DNA from: Opitutaceae bacterium
Lineage (GTDB): Bacteria > Verrucomicrobiota > Verrucomicrobiia > Opitutales > Opitutaceae
DNA: 39,306 nt
NCBI GenBank assembly: GCA_028280945.1
Contig: JANQKV010000009.1
Coordinates: 1-39,306 of the forward strand
Reading direction: 5' to 3'
Made by a program: the position numbers and the translations under genes. The stretch's first letter is position 1, and each line of letters begins with the position of its first letter. The notes below the pieces were generated by a model, which searched no databases, was not told the DNA's origin, and saw nothing but the letters and a program-made list of their open reading frames with translations. Below, one piece after another: positions 14,823-22,506 of the stretch.

Positions 14823-15614
14823 TTACGGCGCGGGGAGAGCTTTCGGCAAGCCGCCCCGCTCTCCTTCAAGCGTGAACCGCTCCTCCCACAGCCAGGCGTT
14901 GTGCGTGCCGGGCATTTCAAAATAGGTTGCCGTGGGGTGAGCGTCGGCGAGGGCGCGGGCCCGGGCGTTGGGGATGATTTCGTCATTGGCCGCCGCGTAG
15001 ACTTCCACGGGACCCTCGTAACCCCGCAGTGCTGCAATGTTGTCCCATTGATCGCGCATCAACTGCTTCACCGGGAGCCACCAAAATTGATCCGCCGCGA
15101 CACGATACAATTGATCAAACGGCACCAACAAAACCACCTTGTCCGGAGGAGTTTCCTCCCGGACCAGGAGCGATGCCGGTCCACTGCCAATTGACTCACC
15201 AATCACCCCAACCGGCACATCCGGGTGCATCGCTTTGATCCGTCGCCATGCGCGGTTGGTGGCTTCATTGATCGATTCCGCCGTGGGGCGTCCGAGGCGT
15301 TCGCCATACCCGGGATATTCCAACACATAGACGGTGGTGGCGGGCTCCACCTGTTCCAGCAAGTAGTCCCGATGCGCCGCTTGCCCGCCGTTGCCGTGCG
15401 TCACCAGCCACACTCCCGCCGGATTCTCCACCGACCGTTGGTACCCCCAATATTCACCTTCCACGAGCCATCGCTCCATCACGGTTTCCACCACGCGATG
15501 CGTGGGATGATACAACAACGACCGCTGGACCAAAAATACGATCACCCCCACCGAAAGGTAAGCGACCAACAACAGGCCAATGATGCGAAGCGCCGCAGGC
15601 AGCAGGGAACTCAT
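14823..15614 (-). CDS. Membrane-anchored alpha/beta hydrolase
   Basis: The 263-residue protein has one N-terminal transmembrane helix (about 9-29). An alpha/beta-hydrolase domain of the Bem46/ABHD13-like kind follows: oxyanion-loop HGNGG (73-77), nucleophile S141 in GESIGSG (139-145), acid D211 in ANDEIIP, and His H238 in GTHNAW. All three triad members are present and in order, so the enzyme should be active on an ester or amide. The anchor would place it at the cytoplasmic membrane, probably facing outwards. It is the first gene of a two-gene leftward unit with the MOSC gene and diverges from the pseudopilin gene. The substrate is not inferable. Confidence 0.88.
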   Translation of the reverse strand: MSSLLPAALRIIGLLLVAYLSVGVIVFLVQRSLLYHPTHRVVETVMERWLVEGEYWGYQRSVENPAGVWLVTHGNGGQAAHRDYLLEQVEPATTVYVLEYPGYGERLGRPTAESINEATNRAWRRIKAMHPDVPVGVIGESIGSGPASLLVREETPPDKVVLLVPFDQLYRVAADQFWWLPVKQLMRDQWDNIAALRGYEGPVEVYAAANDEIIPNARARALADAHPTATYFEMPGTHNAWLWEERFTLEGERGGLPKALPAP

Positions 15615-15788
15615 TGCGAAAACAGACCCACTTTTCCGTTCATCTCAACGACGGATTTTTTCCGCCCGGCCATGATCTTGGGGCAATCACCAGGCGCTGA
15701 TCAGGACCAGACATTAGGCTTTAAAAGACACCGATCATGGCATTGTGTCCCGATGCAGGAAGTCACCACATCCTCTTCCCGCTTCGCC

Positions 15789-16262
15789 ATGCTTCGTGCC
15801 CGACCCAAGATTGCCGGATTCACTCTCGTGGAAATCATGATCGTGGTGGTCATTATCGGCATGCTGGCGGCAATGGCGATTCCCGCGTTCCAAAAGGTGC
15901 GCCAAAGCTCCCGGCATTCAGCCCTGGCCAATGACATGCGATCGTTCGCGCAGGCGTTTGAAACCTACTCTCACGAAAACGGATCCTGGCCGGGAGACAC
16001 GGGCATCGGGGTGGTGCCCAACGAGATGTTGAACAACAACAGTTCGTTGGACGTGACCGCATTCTCTTCCACAACCCCAATCGGGGGACGCTACGATTGG
16101 GATGGAGGTGTTTTCGGCTACATCGCGGCGGTTTCCGTAGCTGACGCGACGATCACAAACGCGCAGTTGCTGCAGTTCGATACAAGTTTCGACGATGGCA
16201 ATCTGAACACCGGCGATTTCTGCGGCACGACCGGCCGCTACTCTTACGTTATTCTGGAGTGA
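15789..16262 (+). CDS. Type IV pilin-like / pseudopilin (GspG-H type)
   Basis: From the ATG at 15789 the product has 157 residues with a classic class III prepilin leader. The basic peptide MLRARPKIAG (1-10) precedes the cleavage site G10|F11, then FTLVEIMIVVVIIGMLAAMAI with the conserved Glu at position +5. An ATG at 15753 would lengthen the leader to 22 residues and is also possible. The globular part is short, with two late Cys-free loops and aromatic residues (GGRYDWDGG, GTTGRYSYV). Such isolated pseudopilins are frequent in Verrucomicrobiota. The stop overlaps the GTG start of the lectin gene (GTGA), which couples the two. No secretion ATPase or assembly genes are in the window. Confidence 0.9.
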   Translation: MLRARPKIAGFTLVEIMIVVVIIGMLAAMAIPAFQKVRQSSRHSALANDMRSFAQAFETYSHENGSWPGDTGIGVVPNEMLNNNSSLDVTAFSSTTPIGGRYDWDGGVFGYIAAVSVADATITNAQLLQFDTSFDDGNLNTGDFCGTTGRYSYVILE

Positions 16263-16888
16263 GGCGGAAATCGTCATTCCTCATCCGAGTGTTAAAGGGA
16301 ACAGATTCAAGGCAGCTGAACTGCCACGCCGCCGGCATGATCGTGGTATTTGCGCTCGCCGCCATCACGCCTGCCCCGGCTTCTGAGACGCTTGAGCTCC
16401 CGTCACACAAACCCGCGCTGGAGGATGTCCACTACGGAAATCGGGTGGGTGGTGTGATCGGGCAGGAGGCGCCCTCCATCGAGCTGATCTGTTTCGACGA
16501 ATCCAGCCGGGTTGTCTCCGTGCAGGTTTTTCTGACTCAGCATGACATCGTGGCTGGGTTTACCATCGAAGTGGAAACAAACGGACACACGCAGCACCAT
16601 GGCTTCGGTGACACCACCGCCATCGCCCGGTCCAAATTCATTCCCGATCAGCCCACCACGATCGTGGGCATCAGCGGGGCCAGCGGCTGGTTCGTCGACA
16701 GCCTGCGATTTCATTTTGCCGACGGGAGTGAAACCCCGCTTTACGGCGGATCAGGAGGCGACCTGAACTATCGATTGTTCCTGCACCGAAACCCCACGGG
16801 AAACCTGCGGGGCCGTTTGATTGGGTTTTGGGGTTCGCACACCCATCAACTCGAAACCCTTGGACTGGTTTTTATGGCACTGGAATGA
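16259..16888 (+). CDS. Secreted jacalin-like lectin domain protein
   Basis: The GTG at 16259 overlaps the pseudopilin stop (GTGA). The product has 209 residues: a hydrophobic export signal (about 27-42, ending APAS), then one beta-prism domain. Jacalin-type features are IVGISGASGWFVDSLRFHF (135-153), the glycine turn GGSGG (163-167), and the closing LRGRLIGFWGSHTHQLET (183-200) with LGLVF. This is the G-x-x-G...D-x-L, GG-x-GG and G-x-x-G-x-x-G...LG spacing of jacalin lectins, which bind mannose or galactose. An ATG at 16337 would begin directly at the signal peptide. Coupling to the pseudopilin suggests a joint surface or secreted role, perhaps substrate adhesion. The lectin call comes from motif spacing only. 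Confidence 0.8.
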   Translation: MRRKSSFLIRVLKGTDSRQLNCHAAGMIVVFALAAITPAPASETLELPSHKPALEDVHYGNRVGGVIGQEAPSIELICFDESSRVVSVQVFLTQHDIVAGFTIEVETNGHTQHHGFGDTTAIARSKFIPDQPTTIVGISGASGWFVDSLRFHFADGSETPLYGGSGGDLNYRLFLHRNPTGNLRGRLIGFWGSHTHQLETLGLVFMALE

Positions 16889-16895
16889 ACGGACG

Positions 16896-17546
16896 TCACC
16901 GTCCGGCCGCACGTACGATCGACATGGCCTCGCTCGCCTGAGCGGTGATCGCCCCCCAGTCGTCGGCGTCAATCTGGGCCGCCGTGGCCAGCCAGGATCC
17001 GCCAACCGCCGCCACGGTTTTCACCGCCAAGTAGTCGGCCAGTTGCGCCGCCTTGATGCCGCCCGTTGGCATGAACTTCACGCCGAGATGGGCATACGGT
17101 GCGGACATGGCTTTCAAATGCGTCACTCCCCCCGCGCTCTCGGCCGGGAAAAACTTCAAGGTCGTGCAACCCATGCCAAGCGCCGTCTCGATGTCGGACG
17201 GCGTCATCACCCCCGGGGCAAACGGCAGGTTCACTTCCTGCGCCGCAGCCAGCACCGTGCGATTGGTGCCCGGGGCCACGGCGAAGTGGGCGCCGGCTGA
17301 CTTTACCTCCCGGACCTGTTCCGAGGAAAGCACCGTGCCCGCCCCGATCAGCATGTCCGGCACGGCCGCCGCGATCGCCTTGATGGCGTCGAGTCCGGCC
17401 GCTGTGCGCAGCGTAAGTTCGATCACTTTAACACCACCAGCCAGCAGCGCTTGGGCGAGCGGCACGGCCTTGGCGGCCTCATTGATAACGACCACCGGCA
17501 CGACACCGGCGGCACTGAGTTGATGGCGGATTTCTTCAGCAAACAT
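16896..17546 (-). CDS. eda: 2-dehydro-3-deoxy-phosphogluconate (KDPG) aldolase
   Basis: The 216-residue protein is a complete KDPG/KHG aldolase, the usual length for Eda. It splits KDPG into pyruvate and glyceraldehyde 3-phosphate. The Schiff-base lysine is K131 in TLKFFPAE, the base E44 sits in IELTLRT (42-48), and GAGTVLS (68-74), APGTN and MPTGGIK are the phosphate- and pyruvate-binding loops. It is the last gene of the leftward unit and begins 20 bp after the KDG kinase stop. The two form the last two steps of uronate breakdown. Confidence 0.97.
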   Translation of the reverse strand: MFAEEIRHQLSAAGVVPVVVINEAAKAVPLAQALLAGGVKVIELTLRTAAGLDAIKAIAAAVPDMLIGAGTVLSSEQVREVKSAGAHFAVAPGTNRTVLAAAQEVNLPFAPGVMTPSDIETALGMGCTTLKFFPAESAGGVTHLKAMSAPYAHLGVKFMPTGGIKAAQLADYLAVKTVAAVGGSWLATAAQIDADDWGAITAQASEAMSIVRAAGR

Positions 17547-17566
17547 CAGGGAGAAAATTCGAGGGT

Positions 17567-18664
17567 TCAGCGCACGACGCGGGCGCCGCCGCCGGAAACT
17601 TGTTTTTCGACTTCCTTGCGGGTCGCCATGGACGTGTCGCCGGGCGTGGTGGATGCCAGGGCACCATGAGCCGCACCGTATTCCACCGCCTTTTGGGGGT
17701 CGTTAAATTCCATGAATCCAAATTGCACACCCGAGGCGAAGCTGTCGCCCCCACCCACCCGGTCCATGATCTCGAGCTCGGGGTATTTGCGGCTCTCGTA
17801 AAACTCGCCGTCGTGCCACAGAATGGCGCTCCAATCGTTCCTGGTCGCGGTAATGACGCGGCGGAGCGTGGTGGCCGCGACCTTGAAATTTGGATAGGCC
17901 TTCACCGCGGTCTCGATCATGCGCTTGAAGGCGTCCGTCTCAATCTCGCTGATGTTTTCATCGACGCCTTCGACTTCGAACCCAAGGGAGGCGGTGAAAT
18001 CCTCCTCGTTGCCGATCATCACATCGACGTATTTGGCGATCTCCCGGTTCACCTCCCGGCAACGGGCGTGGCCGCCAATGCTCTTCCACAAGGACGGCCG
18101 GTAGTTGAGATCGTAGGATACCACAACCCCGTGTTTCTGCGCCGCCTGCACCGCCTCCAGCACCACATCCGGCGTGGTTTCAGAAAGCGCGGCGTAGATC
18201 CCCCCGGTGTGCAGCCATCGCGCTCCGCATTCGCCAAAAATGTGATCCCAATCAACGTCGCCCGGCTTGAGCTGGGACGCTGCGGTATTGCCCCGATCGG
18301 GCACACCGACGGCGCCACGGATGCCGAAGCCGCGTTCCGTGAAATTCAAGCCGTTGCGCACACTGCGACCGATACCGTCGTCCTGGCGCCACTGGATGAA
18401 GTCGGTGGCGACTCCACCTTGCATGATGAAATCCTCCACCAAGTGGCCGATCTCATTGTCAACGAAGGCTGAGACCACGGCGGTCTTGTAACCGAAACAC
18501 TTCCGCAGGCCACGAGACGTGTTGTATTCTCCTCCCCCTTCCCAGGCCCGGAATGAGCGCGTCGTGCGGATACGACCTTCGCCGGGATCGAGGCGCAGCA
18601 TGACTTCGCCAAGCGAAACTTGATCAAATTGGCATTCGGATGAGGAGCGGATGGTGAGCGACAT
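17567..18664 (-). CDS. kdgK: PfkB-family 2-dehydro-3-deoxygluconate (KDG) kinase
   Basis: The 365-residue kinase is of the ribokinase/PfkB fold. It carries the N-terminal glycine block WEGGGEYNTSRGL (41-53), the substrate region YDLNYRPSLW (184-193), NEEDF (219-223), and the anion-hole motif DRVGGGDSFASG (301-312) with catalytic D307. Here the usual D-T-x-G-A-G-D reads D-R-V-G-G-G-D, as in other verrucomicrobial-type KDG kinases I recall. An extra 30-residue acidic stretch (228-258) makes it longer than E. coli KdgK (309 residues). Placement before eda supports KDG as substrate. A generic sugar kinase is the alternative. Confidence 0.9.
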   Translation of the reverse strand: MSLTIRSSSECQFDQVSLGEVMLRLDPGEGRIRTTRSFRAWEGGGEYNTSRGLRKCFGYKTAVVSAFVDNEIGHLVEDFIMQGGVATDFIQWRQDDGIGRSVRNGLNFTERGFGIRGAVGVPDRGNTAASQLKPGDVDWDHIFGECGARWLHTGGIYAALSETTPDVVLEAVQAAQKHGVVVSYDLNYRPSLWKSIGGHARCREVNREIAKYVDVMIGNEEDFTASLGFEVEGVDENISEIETDAFKRMIETAVKAYPNFKVAATTLRRVITATRNDWSAILWHDGEFYESRKYPELEIMDRVGGGDSFASGVQFGFMEFNDPQKAVEYGAAHGALASTTPGDTSMATRKEVEKQVSGGGARVVR

Positions 18665-18706
18665 GATAAAATGAGGAGGGGTTGAAGGGCGGGGAAACGA
18701 CGGAAT

Positions 18707-19807
18707 TCAGACAGAAACGGACTTGAGCTGGGCGGGGTTCAAAGTCGGATGACCGGCCTCAGTTGCGAGGTCATTGAGCCCGTTGATCTCCGCTTCACTG
18801 AAAAGCAGTCCACCGTGGGCGGCGGAACGGGCCGCCGCCTCCGCTTCGATTTGACCGGGCAACATGCAGTTCTCATTGCCATGTCCCAGGAGATCATCGA
18901 GCACGGCCTTAACATTTTGTGATTGGGTCCGCCCCCGGGCAAAATTGCCGGCGTTGAGGGCATCGGCATGCCAGACTTGGAAGAAGAAACAGCAGGTTCC
19001 CTTTTCGCCCTCGCCCACCTCGGTCCAGCGGTTGCGGATGGTCGGAAGTGATCCACCGATGAAACCGGCAATCAATTCGTTGATGAGCGAAAGTCCGTAG
19101 CCCTTGTGGGCGCCAAACGGCAGCAGCGCCTTGGCTTGGGTGGGATCATCGGTCGGCTGGCCGTTGGCATCCACCGCGGCTTGCGGCGGCAGCTTCTGGC
19201 CCTCGCGGGCAAACTGCTGCACCCGTCCCATGGAAACGACGGAGGTTGCCCAATCGATGACAATCGGCCACCCGAGGGCGTCGGTGGTGGGCAGTCCCCA
19301 GGAGTGGGGGTTGGTGCCCAGGGTCGGGGTCCTGCCCATGAAGGGCACAACCTCGGCGAGTGCAGCGGTGCAATTGGTGTAGGCCACATACCCGCGCTTG
19401 GCTGCCTCCATCACGTAACCGCCGCCCCAGAGGTAATGGAACGCGTTATCAACGGAAACCATGCCAATGCCATGTTCGTCGGCCAGGCGCATGGCCTCTT
19501 CGATGGCCGCGTAGGCAGTAGCCTGGCCAAGCTGGCGGTTCGCGTTCCAAACCTTCGCCGCGGAAAACCGGGACGGCCTTTCCTCAACCTGCACGTTGGG
19601 CTGGCATCCGCCGGCCTCGGACCCAAAGAGGTGATCCAGATGCAGGGCCTTGATCGCATTGTGAGTGCGCACACCATGGTGGGTGGCCGCGGCGCAGAGC
19701 CTGGCCCCCGCCGCCGCTTCGGCCGCGCTGAATCCACGTTTCTGATACGCTGCGACAACAAGCTGGTTGTGCGCTGACTCCGGAAGAACAAAGAAGGTTT
19801 CGGACAT
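18707..19807 (-). CDS. Ldh/malate dehydrogenase family oxidoreductase (LDH2 type)
   Basis: The 366-residue protein belongs to the LDH2/MDHG2 family (sulfolactate, ureidoglycolate, 2,3-diketo-L-gulonate and malate dehydrogenases), NAD(P)-linked enzymes with a fold unlike classical LDH. Family blocks are ATHHGVRTHN (41-50), GIGMVSVDNAFHYLWGGGYV, TLGTNPHSWGLPT, VIDWATSVVSMGRVQQFAREG, LPFGAHKGYGLSLINELIAG and a late Pro/Asn-rich segment. It sits between a D-2-hydroxyacid dehydrogenase (12 bp upstream) and KDG kinase (42 bp downstream). It probably reduces or oxidises a keto- or hydroxy-acid tied to uronate breakdown. The exact substrate cannot be read from the sequence, and calling it lactate dehydrogenase would over-reach. 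Confidence 0.9.
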   Translation of the reverse strand: MSETFFVLPESAHNQLVVAAYQKRGFSAAEAAAGARLCAAATHHGVRTHNAIKALHLDHLFGSEAGGCQPNVQVEERPSRFSAAKVWNANRQLGQATAYAAIEEAMRLADEHGIGMVSVDNAFHYLWGGGYVMEAAKRGYVAYTNCTAALAEVVPFMGRTPTLGTNPHSWGLPTTDALGWPIVIDWATSVVSMGRVQQFAREGQKLPPQAAVDANGQPTDDPTQAKALLPFGAHKGYGLSLINELIAGFIGGSLPTIRNRWTEVGEGEKGTCCFFFQVWHADALNAGNFARGRTQSQNVKAVLDDLLGHGNENCMLPGQIEAEAAARSAAHGGLLFSEAEINGLNDLATEAGHPTLNPAQLKSVSV

Positions 19808-19819
19808 GGGACAAGAGGC

Positions 19820-20806
19820 TCAGCCGAGGCGACCGTTGGCAAACGGCACCTCCGAGTTGACCTGGGCGAGCGGTGCTTCGCCGCCGGCAACGTTGATGAG
19901 ATTCTGCACGGCCTTGGTGGCCTGCCGTTGCACGCTTTCTGACGTGCGGGAACCCACATGCGGGGTGATCACGACGTTCGGATGGTTGAGCAACGGGTGA
20001 TCGGCGGGCGGAGGTTCCTCGTCCAGCACGTCGGCACCGTAGCCCGCAACTTTGCCGCTATCGAGCGCAGCCACGAGGTCGGCCGTGTGCACGATCTCGC
20101 CCCGGGCACAGTTGATGATCTGCACGCCATCCTTCATTTTTGCGATCGTTTCGGCTCGCACCAATTCACGGGTCTCCGGAGTCAGGTTCGTGTGCAGGGA
20201 AACGTAGTCCGCGACCGCAAATACCTCATCAATCGTGTCGGCGCGGGTCACGTCGTGGGAATCGGCAAACTCCGCATCCCAATAGACATCGTAGGCGATG
20301 ATCTTCATGCCAAAAGCCTGGGCGCGAACGGCCACTTCCTTGCCAATGCGACCCAGTCCCACGATCCCGATCGTCTTGGCCCAGAGCTCGTGCCCGGTCT
20401 TGCGTTTCCACTCGCCGGCCCGAACCGCGTCCGCGTGGAAGAGCAGATGTTTTTGCAACGACAGCATGAGCAAAAAAACATGTTCCGCCACCGTGGTGTG
20501 GTTCACCCCGGGGGTGAACAGCAGGGGAATTCCCCGCCGGGTGCAGGCGGCGACGTCGATCTTGTCCACTCCGATGCCGTATTTGGAGATAACCTTCAAC
20601 CGGGGTTGGGCCTTGGCCAAAACCGCGTCGGTGATCAGGTCGTCGCCACAAATGTAGGCGTCAATGTCTCCCACGGCCGCCAGGGTGTCCGCTTCGTTGA
20701 GTGGTCCGCGGGCGGTGACAATTTCCCACCCGGTTTTGGCCAGCAACTCGTGATGGGAACCCGGGGTGTCTTGAAAGGAAGTGGTAGTGATCAGAACGCG
20801 AGGCAT
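19820..20806 (-). CDS. D-2-hydroxyacid dehydrogenase (phosphoglycerate dehydrogenase-like)
   Basis: The 328-residue enzyme has the two-domain D-2-hydroxyacid dehydrogenase plan: catalytic part 1-105 and 290-328, NAD part 106-289. GxGxxG is G150-x-G152-x-x-G155 in VGLGRIGKEVAV. The catalytic set is R235 (NCARGEIV), Glu in DVLDEEPPP (about 263-264), and H283 (TPHVGSR). KYGIGVDKID (75-84) is the substrate loop. There is no C-terminal ACT or serine-binding domain, so it need not be SerA. As first gene of the KDG/KDPG unit, followed by the LDH2-type gene after 12 bp, it more likely acts on a sugar-acid or keto-acid of that route than in serine synthesis. This is inference from context. Confidence 0.92.
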   Translation of the reverse strand: MPRVLITTTSFQDTPGSHHELLAKTGWEIVTARGPLNEADTLAAVGDIDAYICGDDLITDAVLAKAQPRLKVISKYGIGVDKIDVAACTRRGIPLLFTPGVNHTTVAEHVFLLMLSLQKHLLFHADAVRAGEWKRKTGHELWAKTIGIVGLGRIGKEVAVRAQAFGMKIIAYDVYWDAEFADSHDVTRADTIDEVFAVADYVSLHTNLTPETRELVRAETIAKMKDGVQIINCARGEIVHTADLVAALDSGKVAGYGADVLDEEPPPADHPLLNHPNVVITPHVGSRTSESVQRQATKAVQNLINVAGGEAPLAQVNSEVPFANGRLG

Positions 20807-20961
20807 GGGATCGGGAAGTGGAGCTAAATGGAAGGCGGCGACCGTAACAAACGGAGTTCATCCCGGGGATACCTTTAGCCGCAGGTCGATTGTCATTTTG
20901 CGAAACCAATACTATTCCGCCCATCGCCCATTCCCCGTGCCGCCGGAGGCGGCCTGCGGCA

Positions 20962-21966
20962 TCAACTTACCGGCCCGAGCAGTTTGGCGAAGACGATCTT
21001 GCCACCAGCGGAGGGCAACACGCTCGTGACGCGAGCGGTGACACGACGGCCCACCAACGCCTTGGCCTGTTCGACCACAACCATTGAACCATCTTCCAGG
21101 TAACCCACACCCTGATGGTCTTCCCGGCCGGTCTTCACCAAGTCCACCTCGATCTCTTCGTCCGGCATCAGTTCACGTTGCATCGATTTGGCGAGCGAAT
21201 TCAGGTTCAGCCACTGCACTCCGTGAAATTCGGCCATCTTCGCGAGATTGTAGTCGGTTGTCAGGAGTTTGGCTTTCATCGACTGCGCCAGGAACACCAA
21301 CTTCGCATCCACTTGGGTAGTGCTGGCCTCACTTTCATGGACACGTAAATCGAGTTGAGGCAGTTGGCGAAGCTCACTCAGGACCTCAAGGCCACGCCGG
21401 CCCCGGGCCGATGTGTTGGCATCCGGAGCATCGGCCACACGCTGCAACTCCTCCAGCACAAATCGCGGAATGATGAGCGCGCCGGTGAGAAACCCCGTCT
21501 CACAGATGCGCGAGATCCGCCCGTCGATCAGCGCGCTGGTGTCCACCACCACCAGCGGCACATCCACCTCGTGCGGCACGAACCGGACATAGGGAATCAC
21601 CAGATTAAACTCATCCTTCCCCCGCAGGGCGATGACCGTGCAGAGATAGGTGGCGATGAGGAACAACGCCAGTCTCGACAGGAAAATCAGTTGTTCTTCA
21701 CCCTCCTCAAACAACGGTGAGGTGCTGATCAAGTAGGCAATGATCGAACCAACCGCCAAACCGAAGGTGATCGCCGACAGCCCCCGCAGGGAAAACCCTT
21801 TCAACATCAGGTCGACCAAAACGACCAACACCCCGATCAACAGGCCCACAAAGGTGGCGACGATGCGATAATCGTCCCACTCTCGAACCGTGTAGGCCAC
21901 CAACCATCCCGCCGTGGCACACAGCGTGATAAACATGACGCGGATGGGGAGAAGCGTTTTATTCAT
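20962..21966 (-). CDS. PIN-TRAM membrane protein (YacL-like)
   Basis: The 334-residue protein has four N-terminal transmembrane helices (about 8-26, 35-55, 63-82, 95-115), a PIN nuclease domain and a C-terminal TRAM domain. PIN acidic residues are D142 in VDTSALIDGR (141-150), E172/E173, D220 in QVDAKL and D238 in TTDYNLAK, so the nuclease site is complete. TRAM covers about 270-330 (GREDHQGVGYLEDGSMVVVE) and is an RNA-binding OB-like fold. This is the YacL architecture, thought to be a membrane-linked RNase. It is monocistronic, with a 155-bp spacer to its left that shows one GC-rich dyad (GCCGCC/GGCGGC, about 20939-20953) without a T run. Confidence 0.93.
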   Translation of the reverse strand: MNKTLLPIRVMFITLCATAGWLVAYTVREWDDYRIVATFVGLLIGVLVVLVDLMLKGFSLRGLSAITFGLAVGSIIAYLISTSPLFEEGEEQLIFLSRLALFLIATYLCTVIALRGKDEFNLVIPYVRFVPHEVDVPLVVVDTSALIDGRISRICETGFLTGALIIPRFVLEELQRVADAPDANTSARGRRGLEVLSELRQLPQLDLRVHESEASTTQVDAKLVFLAQSMKAKLLTTDYNLAKMAEFHGVQWLNLNSLAKSMQRELMPDEEIEVDLVKTGREDHQGVGYLEDGSMVVVEQAKALVGRRVTARVTSVLPSAGGKIVFAKLLGPVS

Positions 21967-22078
21967 GCCGATGTTGAGTAAGGGCGGCTACCAGCAGGAA
22001 GGTTCCCTCTTTTCTGCAGAATATCCGGGTTCCGGGTTGCTGAATGCAGCTCTGCAAGCTCACTGACCTCATTGATTT

Positions 22079-22492
22079 ATGACAACCCAATACTGGCTCG
22101 TTAAACAGGAACCCGAGAAATACTCTTGGGCCGACTTCAAACGCGACCGCACCACCGATTGGGACGGTGTCCGCAACTACCAAGCCCGCAACAATCTTCA
22201 GGCGATGCGCAAAGGCGATCAGGTTTTGTTCTACGCCAGCGTCAGCGACAAGGCAGTGCAGGGCGTCGCGACCGTGCAGAAGACCGCCTACCCCGATCCC
22301 ACCACCGACGATGAACGCTGGGTCGCGGTAAAACTCAAGGCCGGCAAGACCTTCCCGTCACCCGTCACCCTCGCGCAAATCAAGGACGAGCCGAAGCTCG
22401 CAAACATCGCCCTCGTCAAACAAAGCCGACTCTCTGTGATCCCACTCAGGAAGACCGAGTTCGACCGCATCCTGAAACTCGGCGGAGCCTGA
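22079..22492 (+). CDS. EVE domain-containing protein (THYN1-like)
   Basis: The 137-residue protein is a single EVE domain, a PUA-like fold that binds modified bases in DNA or RNA. Recognisable parts are YWLVKQEPEKYSWADF (5-20), DGVRNYQARNNLQAM (29-43), KGDQVLFYAS (45-54), VAVKLKAGKTFP (82-93) and the closing LRKTEFDRIL. Length and sequence are those of the housekeeping THYN1/YhcF-type group rather than the EVE domains fused to restriction enzymes. It stands alone, 112 bp from the divergent YacL-like gene, and converges on the FGE-like gene with 14 bp between. I see no defence genes nearby. Confidence 0.93.
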   Translation: MTTQYWLVKQEPEKYSWADFKRDRTTDWDGVRNYQARNNLQAMRKGDQVLFYASVSDKAVQGVATVQKTAYPDPTTDDERWVAVKLKAGKTFPSPVTLAQIKDEPKLANIALVKQSRLSVIPLRKTEFDRILKLGGA

Positions 22493-22506
22493 ACTGTTCG
22501 CCAAGG

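Noticed and set aside
20939-20953. GC-rich dyad GCCGCC/GGCGGC left of the YacL-like gene
   Set aside because: Three-base loop and no T run on either strand; too weak to call a terminator.
22079-22492. EVE gene as part of a defence system
   Set aside because: It is of the stand-alone THYN1-like type, with no restriction, methylation or nuclease partner nearby.
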